Assembly (NCBI GenBank): GCA_964616545.1
Contig: CAZTUA010000027.1
Span: 91,797-155,796 of the forward strand
From: JAQVEM01 sp964616545
Lineage (GTDB): Bacteria; Actinomycetota; Humimicrobiia; Humimicrobiales; Humimicrobiaceae
Reading direction: 5' to 3'
DNA length: 64,000 nt
Shown here: piece by piece, positions 1 through 8,221 of the stretch
How the letters are laid out: every line of letters starts with the position of its first letter
Position numbering within the stretch: position 1 is the stretch's first letter
Notes under the pieces: generated by a model
Databases searched by the model: none
What the model was told of the DNA's origin: nothing
The model's input: only the letters and a program-made list of their open reading frames with translations
Translations under genes and position numbers: made by a program

Positions 1-489
1 CAGGAAGAATCCTGTATTAAAACCTCCAAATGCACGCTGGCCTGTATTTGTAATTATTATCTGGCCTGCTGCCAGATACAGGTTCTTCTGCGCATCTGTT
101 GTTGCAGCTGTGTACTGGTTGCTCAGTAAAAGCATGGAAAATGGGTTATTCGTTGCGATAAATACAGCCACTCCTGTTAAAACGATAACCAGTGCAAGTG
201 CCATGTAACCCTCATTAACCCGCTTTATTGCCACATAGATGGCAAGAAATACCGGTATAAAAAGAATATAAGCAAAAAATTCCAGGAGATAGAAATCAAT
301 CAGTCCAATCAACCTGTTATTTTGAAATAATACAAAGTAACCATCAGCAGTATCCGGCTGTGGCCATACAGAAAAGACCGAAATCTCTGCCAGAAGCAAT
401 ACTGCTGCTATAATAGCAGCTACTCCACCTGCTCTGTAGAGACCCTTCCGCCGTGATTCTGCGATTCTCCTGCTAATATTTTTGCCCAT
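1..489 (-). CDS. Membrane protein, DUF4386-like, C-terminus cut by window edge
   Basis: The frame runs from an ATG at 487-489 down to base 1 without a stop, so only the first 163 codons are present. The product starts with a short basic segment (GKNISRRIAESRRKG) and then has at least four hydrophobic stretches: about residues 21-40, 60-85, 95-112 and a further one near the edge. The segment around LIGLIDFYLLEFFAYILF resembles the DUF4386 family of integral membrane proteins, whose function is unknown. The gene lies 15 bases downstream of the DUF4126 gene on the same strand, so the two may be co-transcribed. The family call is from memory of the pattern and is moderate only; the membrane call is safe. 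Confidence 0.6.
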   Translation of the reverse strand, partial: MGKNISRRIAESRRKGLYRAGGVAAIIAAVLLLAEISVFSVWPQPDTADGYFVLFQNNRLIGLIDFYLLEFFAYILFIPVFLAIYVAIKRVNEGYMALALVIVLTGVAVFIATNNPFSMLLLSNQYTAATTDAQKNLYLAAGQIIITNTGQRAFGGFNTGFFL

Positions 490-504
490 CTTATCTAAAA
501 ATTT

Positions 505-1077
505 TTAATTATATATTTTCTTTTTTCTTCTGCTGCGCCTGACCAGCAGTATAATTACAACAGCAACTACTATGACAAACAAACAGGCAGCAACAACCGG
601 CACAATTATTGAAAGAATGGATGCTGTACCGGAGGTTACATCTTCGGCAATACTCACCGGGACATTGGCAGTTCCGCCTGTAGTAGCTGTAACGGCAGGG
701 CGTATTGCAAATGATTTAACCGCGCTCACACTGCCCGAAACCAGCAATCCGGCAATAATGGCAAGAACTGTATTTACATGTGCAATATTAGATACACTGG
801 CTGCAAAAACAATGGCACCTGCAGTAGGCCGTACAAAGCTCTGCACTATATCATTAATATGATTTACCGCAGTAATTTTATCGGCCAGTATTTCAATTAC
901 CGAGAGAAAGATTAATGTGCCAATCACCCACCAGGAAGTCATAGCATCCCAGGGTGAACTGAGTTTTATCAGGTCCGTATATTTTGCAAGCAGTGAAACT
1001 ACCAGCAGAGGGATATAGGCATTCAACCCGGCGCTGGCCGAGAGTCCGAATGCCGAAATAACACTGTAAATCTCCAT
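505..1077 (-). CDS. DUF4126 family membrane protein
   Basis: A 190-residue membrane protein. The N-terminus (GLSASAGLNAYIPLL) is the hallmark of DUF4126 proteins, and the following NHINDIVQSFVRPTAGAIVFA and GGTANVPVSIAEDVTSG stretches also fit the family. There are about five hydrophobic segments, with a final helix at about residues 158-180 that ends in a basic tail (RRSRRKKK), which places the C-terminus in the cytoplasm. The molecular function of the family is unknown. The gene stands just upstream of the truncated DUF4386-like gene. The Shine-Dalgarno site before the ATG is weak. Family assignment is confident; function is not. Confidence 0.85.
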   Translation of the reverse strand: MEIYSVISAFGLSASAGLNAYIPLLVVSLLAKYTDLIKLSSPWDAMTSWWVIGTLIFLSVIEILADKITAVNHINDIVQSFVRPTAGAIVFAASVSNIAHVNTVLAIIAGLLVSGSVSAVKSFAIRPAVTATTGGTANVPVSIAEDVTSGTASILSIIVPVVAACLFVIVVAVVIILLVRRSRRKKKIYN

Positions 1078-1148
1078 CTTTTTTAATATTTTATATAATT
1101 AGCTTTTAGTTGAATTTTATCATTCTATAAAATATGTATTTTAATTAT

Positions 1149-1997
1149 CTATTCCTGAAAAAAAGAAACGCTTAACCCCCCTATGCCCAGATGGGAGCCC
1201 ACTACTATGCCTATCTTTGTCCTGTAAACTTCAGAAGGATTAAATCTATCTCTTATAATCTTCTCTAATTCACTGGCTTCCTCATCAGATGCAACATCAC
1301 CTATGGACACAGTCAGTCTACCTTCTTTTTTTATTAATCTCTCCATTGAATTGAGCATCTCTTTTTTAGCCTGCTCCCATTTCGGGGTGCTTCTGTACAG
1401 GCTTACTTCTCCGTCTTTTAAGGTAAGTATGGGTTTTACTTCCAGAAGATTGGCAAAAGCGGCCCTTATCTTGCTTATCCGTCCTCCTTTTATTAAATTA
1501 TCAAGGGACTTTGGAATAAAGAATGAATTTATTTTCCCCCTGAAATTATCCAGCTCCTTTATTATATCAGCTGCACTATAATTTTGTTTTGCCAGACATG
1601 AAGCTTTTATGGCCATAAATCCGCAGGGCATGTGAACAAGACGTGAGTCAATTACGTAAATATTTTTATCGTCAAACTGTTTTCTAGCAAGTTCTGCTGA
1701 ATTAATGGTACCGGATAGCTTTCTTGATATATGCAGGGATATTATTTCCTTTTTCTCCTCCAGTAATCTGGAGTAGGTTTTTAAGAAATCACCCGGGCTG
1801 GGCGTTGCAGCTTTTGGCATCTGGCTTGATTTTTCCATCATTTTATAAAAATCATCCTGCTTTATGCTTTTTCCATCATCAGTGTACATTTTATCTTCAA
1901 ATGCAACAGAAAGCGGAACCACTTTTATATCATGTTTATTACAGGCGCTTCCCGGCAGATCAGAAGTACTGTCAGTAACAACCGCTATATCATTCAC
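1149..1997 (-). CDS. DegV family fatty-acid-binding protein
   Basis: A 282-residue DegV protein. It opens with IAVVTDSTSDLP, the conserved phosphate and fatty-acid head-group binding loop, and contains VVPLSV, SQMPKAATPSPGDF, SLHISRKLSGT, IYVIDSR and the KGGRI turn with the LLEVKPIL strand, all in the usual order and at usual length. DegV proteins bind a fatty acid and in some bacteria (FakB) present it to the kinase FakA; no fakA is seen here. The start is GTG at 1995-1997, supported by GGAGGA five bases upstream. It is a single gene between the DUF4126 pair and a 423-base gap. Confidence 0.92.
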   Translation of the reverse strand: MNDIAVVTDSTSDLPGSACNKHDIKVVPLSVAFEDKMYTDDGKSIKQDDFYKMMEKSSQMPKAATPSPGDFLKTYSRLLEEKKEIISLHISRKLSGTINSAELARKQFDDKNIYVIDSRLVHMPCGFMAIKASCLAKQNYSAADIIKELDNFRGKINSFFIPKSLDNLIKGGRISKIRAAFANLLEVKPILTLKDGEVSLYRSTPKWEQAKKEMLNSMERLIKKEGRLTVSIGDVASDEEASELEKIIRDRFNPSEVYRTKIGIVVGSHLGIGGLSVSFFQE

Positions 1998-2420
1998 AAT
2001 TATCCTCCAGGTCAGGTAATATATTAAAATAAGCCAGCATTTAAAAAACTGCCCGGTTTAATATATTTATTTATATAAATAATCAAACAACCACATTAAA
2101 AATATGCATCCAGAGCTTCTGGCAGTAAAACTGTATTACAATTATATAATAATATTATTATATATCCATTTATAATGAAGATTAATGCAGATACTTTAAA
2201 ATTATTTTTCCAATTTCCCCTCATAGAGATTGCAGCATTTTTATTCTGGCAGCGGCTACCGCTGTATATCATGCCAATAAAAGCAGATTGCTTAAGCTAA
2301 AAGAGCTGAATGTCATCACTGCATATTAAAACCATTTTTACTTTATGGGGAAATAATATAAAATAATCATAATTTGTATAAATACTTTAAATAAAAAATT
2401 GCAGGTGAGATATTAATTTT
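1998..2420. other. Intergenic region between divergent genes
   Basis: This AT-rich gap separates the leftward DegV gene from the rightward DUF4173 gene, so it should hold both promoters. I could not assign convincing -35/-10 pairs. It contains a perfect 22-base A/T palindrome at 2143-2164. A 42-codon frame from 2175 to 2300 has no ribosome site or recognisable product and is not called. Confidence 0.6.
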
Positions 2421-3896
2421 ATGGAACTGGAAAGTAAAAAATACTGGCTTCTTCTTTACGGGTTAATAATCGGAGTATCATTTGACATCCTTTTCTATGA
2501 TAAGACTCTGGGTATCTCTTATTTGATTTTTACCATCCTGATTCTACTTATGTTTCCTCTATGTTTCCGGGATTCTTTAAAAAAATTAAATAATTTAATG
2601 TGGTTATTTGCAATCCCTGCATTACTGCTTGCTGCCACTTTCTTTGTTCACTCCAATCAGGTGCTAAAGATTTTAAATTATCTAATCGTTCCCGTCTTAA
2701 TAATGATGTTCAGCACCCTGGTTTCAGAGGTAAATAAATCAGACTGGTCGGATATAAGATTTATCGGAGATATTGCTAAAAGAATTTTTGTGCCTTTTGG
2801 ATTCATACATAAACCATTTCTGGCATTATCCAGGATAGATGTCCCCGGAAGCAAAGGAGGCAGGAGCAGAGTCTTTCCAAAAGTACTGCTGGGCATATTG
2901 ATTTCAGTTCCGATACTGGCACTTATTATATGGCTTCTCTCATCTGCAGATATTGTATTTAAGGACCTTTTTTTAAATATCCCTACCTCTAAAATAATAA
3001 AGCATTTTCTGGTAATAATCATAGTTTCGGTTTACGCAACCTGTTTTTTCTGGGCCCTCGCGAAGGCTTTTGATGAAAGAGAGCAGCAGACTAAATACAG
3101 TAAAATAAAATGGAAACTGTTTTTTGACCCAGTAATTTTGGTTACCATACTGGTTTTAATAAATGTAATTTATGCCATATTCTCTGTTATTCAATTTGCA
3201 TATCTTTTCGGCGGAAGTTCATTTGTCCTTCCTTCTTCCTACACTTATGCAGAATACGCAAGGAGAGGTTTTTTTGAACTGGTTGTTGTTTCAATCATTA
3301 ATTTCGGGATTTTACTTTTCGGTATAACATTTGTAAAAAAAGATAATAAAAAAATATTCACTGCCATAAGAATCCTTCTTACCCTCCTTGTAATTTTTAC
3401 CCTAATTCTGCTGGTGTCGGCATTTTACAGAATGCTTGTCTATGAGCAGGCCTACGGGTTTACATACCTCAGGATATTTGTCCAGACCTTTATGATAATG
3501 CTGTTTTTTATCTTTATTGCCAGTATTATCTATATCTGGCATTTGAATTTCCCTGTTATTAAATCTTATTTTATAATCGCGCTTGCTATCTATATAATAA
3601 TGAACTTCGCAAATGTAGACGTCATAATAGCGGAAAATAATATTGACCGTTATTTTGATTCCGGGCAGATTGATATGCATTATTTAAAGGGCCTGTCCTA
3701 CGACGCTATACCCGGGATGCAGAAACTTTTAACATCAGACAGTTATCCCTCAGAATCAGAGAAAAAACAGATATCCGAAGAAATACTGGAATATTTTAAG
3801 CAAAAAAAATCTGAACTTGAAAGCCAGAAAAGCTGGCAGAGTTTTAATATTTCAAAATACAGAGCTGAAAAAATAATAGATAAATATATTGATTAA
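2421..3896 (+). CDS. DUF4173 family integral membrane protein
   Basis: A 491-residue protein with about ten to eleven hydrophobic segments through residue 400 and a charged C-terminal domain of about 80 residues. The stretch TYAEYARRGFFEL (about residues 274-286), followed by further transmembrane helices and the YEQAYGFTYLRIFVQ segment, is characteristic of the DUF4173 family (once grouped with DUF4153). Its role is unknown; it is a cytoplasmic-membrane protein. The ATG is preceded by AGGTGAG at 10 bases. It appears to be a single gene or is followed by the small lipoprotein gene 77 bases later. Confidence 0.85.
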   Translation: MELESKKYWLLLYGLIIGVSFDILFYDKTLGISYLIFTILILLMFPLCFRDSLKKLNNLMWLFAIPALLLAATFFVHSNQVLKILNYLIVPVLIMMFSTLVSEVNKSDWSDIRFIGDIAKRIFVPFGFIHKPFLALSRIDVPGSKGGRSRVFPKVLLGILISVPILALIIWLLSSADIVFKDLFLNIPTSKIIKHFLVIIIVSVYATCFFWALAKAFDEREQQTKYSKIKWKLFFDPVILVTILVLINVIYAIFSVIQFAYLFGGSSFVLPSSYTYAEYARRGFFELVVVSIINFGILLFGITFVKKDNKKIFTAIRILLTLLVIFTLILLVSAFYRMLVYEQAYGFTYLRIFVQTFMIMLFFIFIASIIYIWHLNFPVIKSYFIIALAIYIIMNFANVDVIIAENNIDRYFDSGQIDMHYLKGLSYDAIPGMQKLLTSDSYPSESEKKQISEEILEYFKQKKSELESQKSWQSFNISKYRAEKIIDKYID

Positions 3897-3973
3897 TTTT
3901 TTACCGATTTATGGTATATATTTATTTATAAAATGAATAAAATTCCCGGCATCAGGGACCGGAAAGGACGGCT

Positions 3974-4309
3974 ATGAAAATAAAGTTTTTAATACCAATT
4001 TTAATTCTGGCATTAATTACCTCCTTCTGCCTTTTTTCCTGCAGTGGTACCAGAGATAATTTAATTGATGAAACCAGAAGACTGGGTGATACAATAAACG
4101 AACTAAGAGATGAAATCTCATCTCTTAAGGGCACCATTGAAGAGCTTGAAAATAAAATAGAAAGACTGGAAAACAGATTTGACAGTTCTGGCTCTACTAA
4201 TGAAAAAAACCAGGGAACGGGAGACTCACAGCCGGATGAGCCAGAGGAGCCCAAGCCGGAACCTGAAGGACCTCCTCCGGAACCTCCACCTCCGCCGCCC
4301 AAAGATTAG
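3974..4309 (+). CDS. Small coiled-coil lipoprotein with Pro-rich tail
   Basis: A 111-residue predicted lipoprotein. A basic N-terminus and hydrophobic core end in a lipobox (LFSC, lipidated Cys at residue 23). Residues about 28-70 form a heptad-like coiled coil (LIDETRRLGDTINELRDEIS and onward), followed by a Ser/Thr/Gly linker and an acidic, proline-rich tail of repeated PEP/PPP units. AAAGGA lies a few bases before the ATG. The layout resembles short envelope-spanning or oligomerising lipoproteins, but I recognise no family. The repetitive tail gives long shadow frames on both strands that are not genes. Confidence 0.75.
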   Translation: MKIKFLIPILILALITSFCLFSCSGTRDNLIDETRRLGDTINELRDEISSLKGTIEELENKIERLENRFDSSGSTNEKNQGTGDSQPDEPEEPKPEPEGPPPEPPPPPPKD

Positions 4310-4404
4310 ATGGAAGAATTACAACCACAACTCCCATTTATTAAAATGGCTTAACTGGAAGGATAAAACCTGATAATTGGGCAGCCCGTTATGAAGGCAG
4401 GCTA

Positions 4405-4926
4405 CTACTCTACCCCGTTTTTAATTATCTCCATAGTACTTTTTACTTCAACAATTTTACCCATTTCTTCATTTATTTCCCTGAATACTTTTTGACCATC
4501 TTTTTCATAATTACTATGGGCATCAGACACGAGTGTAGCTTTAAATCCATTTTCAACAGCTCCCTTGCAGGTGGCTCTTATACACTTATGTGAGACTAAT
4601 CCGGTGATAACTACCCTATTTACGTTTAGTTTATCTAACTCATTTTTAAATTGTGAGTTTTTAAACGCATCCTGGTCTTCCTTTTCTACCTTTATATCGC
4701 TATCCCTGTAGTCAATGCCTTTATGCAATTCCCAGCCGGGAGAATATTTTATTAAAGACCTGTCATTGTTATGCTGTAAAAAAATAAGATAATTTCCGGT
4801 ATCCCTGGTATATTTAATAAGTTTATTTATATTTGCCATAAAATGATTTTCATCATACAGGCCTGCTTCCCTGTTAAATAGTCCCTGCTGAACATCCATG
4901 ACCAGCAATACAAATGATTCTTTCAA
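4405..4926 (-). CDS. Isochorismatase-family cysteine hydrolase
   Basis: A 173-residue protein of the isochorismatase-like hydrolase family. The probable catalytic triad is visible: Asp11 in LLVMDVQQG, Lys82 in the KVEKEDQDAF segment, and Cys115 in GLVSHKCIRATC, which also carries the usual cis-peptide region before it. Members hydrolyse amides or vinyl ethers such as nicotinamide, isochorismate or N-carbamoyl substrates; the substrate cannot be told from sequence. The start is TTG at 4924-4926, with AAGGAG at a proper distance. It lies downstream of a decayed antitoxin fragment and is probably a single gene. Confidence 0.88.
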   Translation of the reverse strand: MKESFVLLVMDVQQGLFNREAGLYDENHFMANINKLIKYTRDTGNYLIFLQHNNDRSLIKYSPGWELHKGIDYRDSDIKVEKEDQDAFKNSQFKNELDKLNVNRVVITGLVSHKCIRATCKGAVENGFKATLVSDAHSNYEKDGQKVFREINEEMGKIVEVKSTMEIIKNGVE

Positions 4927-4962
4927 AACTGCTCCTTTTTTAAAATAGATAATAACATAGAA

Positions 4963-5090
4963 TCATACCACATTTAACTGCCTGATTTTATTTAATTCGT
5001 CTTCTTTATATATTTTTTCTTCCTCTATATCATAATCATTCTGTAAACCCAGCCAGAATTGCCGAGTATTGCCAGAGAATCTGGCCAATA
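4963..5090 (-). pseudogene. HigA-type antitoxin C-terminal remnant
   Basis: On the minus strand a short open stretch ending in TGA at 4963-4965 reads LARFSGNTRQFWLGLQNDYD followed by an acidic Lys/Glu tail. This matches the C-terminal signature of HigA-family (XRE) antitoxins, in which a Leu-Ala-x-x-hydrophobic-Gly-x-Thr stretch precedes FWLxLQxxYD. No helix-turn-helix and no start codon precede it: the reading frame runs straight into the 3' end of the DUF4342 gene. It is best read as the stump of a HigA gene whose front was lost. No HigB toxin is seen nearby. Confidence 0.65.
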
Positions 5091-5093
5091 TCT

Positions 5094-5336
5094 TTATTCT
5101 CTTTCAACAGTTATAGTAGCTTTGGTAACTATTGCCGCAATGGCGCCAATTGCAGCCCACACAGGCAAAAGTATTGCACCCACTACTCCAAGTGTTAAGG
5201 GAATCTGGATAAGAGTCTTACCTTCTTCACTTTTTATGGTAATCCTCCTTATATTTCCTTCTTTTACAAGTTCCTTTATCTTTGCCAGCAGTTCTTCACC
5301 TTTAACTGTAAATTCCTCTTTTTTTTCTTTTTCCAT
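5094..5336 (-). CDS. DUF4342 family small protein
   Basis: About 80 residues. The N-terminal half is charged (EEFTVKGEELLAKIKELVKEGNIRRITIK), followed by a beta-type stretch (GKTLIQIPLTLGVVG) and a hydrophobic Ala/Ile helix at about residues 50-70. This is the DUF4342 pattern; related segments occur fused to UBA-like domains, but function is unknown. A GTG at 5343-5345 could extend the protein by three residues, but that GTG is part of a near-perfect Shine-Dalgarno site (AAGGAAGGTGAT), so ATG at 5334-5336 is preferred. The gene has a long leader containing the foldable region at 5393-5505. Confidence 0.8.
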   Translation of the reverse strand: MEKEKKEEFTVKGEELLAKIKELVKEGNIRRITIKSEEGKTLIQIPLTLGVVGAILLPVWAAIGAIAAIVTKATITVERE

Positions 5337-5392
5337 TTTTATCACCTTCCTTTAATTAAGCCCTTATATATTCTTTTTCCTCAATTTTAGAT

Positions 5393-5505
5393 AATACTCC
5401 TTCTCCAGCGCAATCCCATCCAAGGGAATCCGTGAAGTAGCTTTGCACCACGGGCAGAGGCGACACTAAATCACGAAAGCCCACAGACACCAATTTCAGG
5501 GTATT
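5393..5505 (-). other. Possible structured leader RNA before DUF4342 gene
   Basis: This 113-base block is clearly richer in G+C than the flanking intergenic DNA. Its ends pair: AATACTC at 5393-5399 with GGGTATT at 5499-5505. Inside are a TCCC/GGGA hairpin and a CCGTG/CACGG stem. On the minus strand a TATAGT at 5516-5521 would start transcription at the outer stem and place the block in a leader of about 170 bases before the DUF4342 gene. The same block is also open for about 60 codons on that strand, without a start. Read on the plus strand, parts (AAGGGAATCC, CGAAAGCC) recall a cobalamin riboswitch core, but key parts are missing. RNA class and strand are unproven. Confidence 0.3.
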
Positions 5506-5576
5506 TAGAATGCATACTATACCTTTTTAAACAACATCTGAATTTATAGAACCTGGATTAAAAAACCCTAATCTCA

Positions 5577-8138
5577 TTACTCTCTCATCAATCTCTCCAG
5601 CTCCCTGACCTCGTCCTCCCTGCTCTCCACCTTCCCATCCAGCTTCATCTCAAATAGCTTCTCCAGTACGGCCCTGAACTTTTCTGATGGCCTGTACCCC
5701 ATTTCCTTAAGAGTCTCCCCGCTTACATCAAGCTTTATATCACGGAGGTCAGTCAGGTACCTCTTAATGTTCCTGTAGTAACCCTCACCCCAGCTGCAGG
5801 CAATTACCTGAAGCTCTGGTGAGATTCTCTTTAGCGTTTTATAAAGCACAGAATTTTTCTTGACCTCGCTCTTTAATGCCCTTTTTATCCTGTCCCACTT
5901 ACTGAATGAAGCGACCATAACATTCATATCCTTCTTTCTTACCTTCATCCAGGAGCACCATCTTCTAATCTCACCGGGTGTCTTTCCCTTAAGCAGCAGG
6001 ATAAATACAAGCCTCCACTTCTTTATTTCCTCACCATCACCGCCATAAAAATCTTTAAGCTGCCCGTAGCAGCTTAAAACTTTTTTTACCTTCCCTATAA
6101 ATGCGTTATCAACCTTTACCTTTATCCCTATTTTCTTTAAGGCACCAAGACCGGCCAGCCTCTGTATTGCCTCAGCAGGATTTGCCTCGCTGAATATGGT
6201 TACAAGCTCATCCCTTATTCTAACCCCGTTTAACTTTGATACTATATCCATATTTATAGTTGTCCTTGCAAGCTTTTCGGTCTGGCTGTCCATTTTAAAC
6301 CCCAGCCGGTTCTCAAACCTTGCCGCCCTGAAAATCCTTGTGGGGTCCTCTATAAAGCTCATCTTGTGCAGTACCTTTATTTTTTTATTCTTTAAGTCTT
6401 CCCTGCCTCCGAAAAAATCAAGAATCTCGCCAAAATTTTTTTTATTTAAAGATAGAGCCATTGTATTTATGGTAAAGTCCCTTCTTGAAAGATCCTGCCT
6501 TATATTTCCCGCTTCAACCGTTGGAAGAGCTGCGGGACTCTTGTAATACTCAACCCTTGCCGATGCTATATCTATATGCTGCCCGTCTTCAAGCACAACA
6601 ACAGAGGTCCCGAATTTTTTATGATATTCAAGCTTACAGCCGAATTTTTGCGAAAGCGCCCTGCCGAACTCTATCCCGTCACCTTCTACAACGATATCTA
6701 TATCAAAATTGGGTATCTTAAGAAGCGAATCCCTTACAATTCCTCCCACAAGGTAGGTATTATATTTAAGGGTTTTGGCCACGCCTGAGATAGATTTTAA
6801 AATTTTTCGGACTTTCGCAGGGAAAAAGCTCCAGAGGTCCTCATAGATACGTCCATGCAAAAACCTTAAGATATCCTTCCTTGTGACTATTCCTACTATT
6901 TTTTTCTTATCAATAATTGGTATCCTCCCGATACCATTTTCTATCATAAGATTCTGGATCTCGCTTATGGTAGCTCTGGGGCTGGCCTTTACAACACCGT
7001 GGGACTTAAAACCCTTTACCGGGGCATGGGATAGGCCGTGCCCTATGGCCCTGTCTATATCTTTTCTGGTTATTATCCCTACAATATTATTATCACTGTC
7101 CACTATGGGTATCCCGGAGTGTCCATATTTTTTTAACATCCCGCTTACCTCAGCGATGCTGACATTCTCACCCACAACTTTAACCGGATATGACATTACA
7201 TCCCCTGCAAGAACAGGCTCCTTTATATTTTTCCTGAGCGAGCTTACAATTTTCTTCTCTACTTCATCAAGGCCAATATCGGCTACAACTGCAGAAGCTG
7301 CCTGGGGATGCCCGCCTCCGCCGACAGATTTAAGGATTTCTGATACATCCACATCCCTGTTATCGCTTCTCCCCACCACATAGATTTTCTCCTTCATTTT
7401 TGTCCAGCATATGGCAACACTTACATCCTCAATCTGGGAGAGCTTCCTCGTAAGAACCGAGAGCCCTTCTACAAACTTTGTCATCACCGCACCTGAGAGA
7501 AGGATTTCAGTCTCGTGAACCTTAATTTTGCGGTAGTTCATTATAAGTTTTTCCAACAGGTTGTGCTGGTCCTCATTCAGCGAGAGATTTAAAAATTTTA
7601 AGACCACAAAAAGATTGGATTCATTCTTCATAAGGTATGCAGCCGCTTCAAGATCCCTGTGGGTTGTGCCTGGATATGTAAAAGAGCCGGTATCCTCATA
7701 GATCCCCAGGGTAAAAAGCGTTGCATCAAGCGGGGAAATGCTTATTTTTCTCTTTTTGATTTCATTTACAAGAATAGTTGTTGCGGCCCCTATCTCAGAA
7801 GAGTAGTCGTATGTTGCCTTTATATCTTCGGGTGATTTAGGATGGTGGTCATATACTATTATTTCAATATCTCTGTTATCAAGGGCAGCACCTGCAGGTC
7901 CCAGCCGCGAGGCAAATTTTGTATCTACTACAATAGCCCTTGTAACAAGAGAAAAATCAATTCCCTTCACGTCCCTTAGCGGGGGCAGCTCATCTTCATA
8001 GAGAGTTATAAATTTCCTTACATTCTGGTTTATGGCTGTGGGAAGTATTATATGCGCCTGAGGATAAAGCTTTTTTGCTGCTATCATAGCAGCAAAGGAA
8101 TCAAAATCAGAACTAAGATGGGTTGTAATAATTTCCAT
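5577..8138 (-). CDS. DHH phosphoesterase - CBS pair - tRNA nucleotidyltransferase fusion
   Basis: An 853-residue fusion. Residues 1-300 are a DHH/DHHA1 phosphoesterase (NrnA-like): SSDFDS with Asp11 and Asp13, VVDT with Asp72, DHH at 97-99, and the DHHA1 motif GGGGHPQAAS. About 310-430 hold two CBS domains (DVMSYPVKVV and the second after SHGVVKASPRATI). From about 450 comes a class II tRNA nucleotidyltransferase/poly(A) polymerase head (YLVGGIVRDSLL, FDIDIVVEGDG with the metal-binding DxD, RRDFTINTMAL, DPTRIFRAARFENRLGF) and helical body. Such fusions are known, for example in Aquifex, where CC- and A-addition are split between two enzymes; whether this one adds CC, A or CCA cannot be told. 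The ATG has GGAG four bases upstream. Nothing is directly co-transcribed upstream. Confidence 0.9.
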   Translation of the reverse strand: MEIITTHLSSDFDSFAAMIAAKKLYPQAHIILPTAINQNVRKFITLYEDELPPLRDVKGIDFSLVTRAIVVDTKFASRLGPAGAALDNRDIEIIVYDHHPKSPEDIKATYDYSSEIGAATTILVNEIKKRKISISPLDATLFTLGIYEDTGSFTYPGTTHRDLEAAAYLMKNESNLFVVLKFLNLSLNEDQHNLLEKLIMNYRKIKVHETEILLSGAVMTKFVEGLSVLTRKLSQIEDVSVAICWTKMKEKIYVVGRSDNRDVDVSEILKSVGGGGHPQAASAVVADIGLDEVEKKIVSSLRKNIKEPVLAGDVMSYPVKVVGENVSIAEVSGMLKKYGHSGIPIVDSDNNIVGIITRKDIDRAIGHGLSHAPVKGFKSHGVVKASPRATISEIQNLMIENGIGRIPIIDKKKIVGIVTRKDILRFLHGRIYEDLWSFFPAKVRKILKSISGVAKTLKYNTYLVGGIVRDSLLKIPNFDIDIVVEGDGIEFGRALSQKFGCKLEYHKKFGTSVVVLEDGQHIDIASARVEYYKSPAALPTVEAGNIRQDLSRRDFTINTMALSLNKKNFGEILDFFGGREDLKNKKIKVLHKMSFIEDPTRIFRAARFENRLGFKMDSQTEKLARTTINMDIVSKLNGVRIRDELVTIFSEANPAEAIQRLAGLGALKKIGIKVKVDNAFIGKVKKVLSCYGQLKDFYGGDGEEIKKWRLVFILLLKGKTPGEIRRWCSWMKVRKKDMNVMVASFSKWDRIKRALKSEVKKNSVLYKTLKRISPELQVIACSWGEGYYRNIKRYLTDLRDIKLDVSGETLKEMGYRPSEKFRAVLEKLFEMKLDGKVESREDEVRELERLMRE

Positions 8139-8221
8139 GTAACTCCGGCATTAAAGCCTTATAAGCCTTTTTTGTAATGCTATAGCTATTAATAAAGGTG
8201 CCGTCAAAAAATAACAGGACC

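Noticed and set aside
2175..2300. 42-codon plus-strand frame in the gap before the DUF4173 gene
   Set aside because: No ribosome site, no family resemblance and AT-driven composition.
3952..4302. Long Gly/Ser-rich reading frame on the minus strand opposite the small lipoprotein gene
   Set aside because: It is the mirror of the proline-rich tail and coiled coil of the plus-strand lipoprotein, which has a lipobox and a ribosome site.
5393..5505. Full cobalamin riboswitch on the plus strand
   Set aside because: GGGAATCC and CGAAAGCC look right, but the 5' GGTGCC-type element and the usual CCCGCxACTGT core are not convincing, and no plus-strand gene follows.
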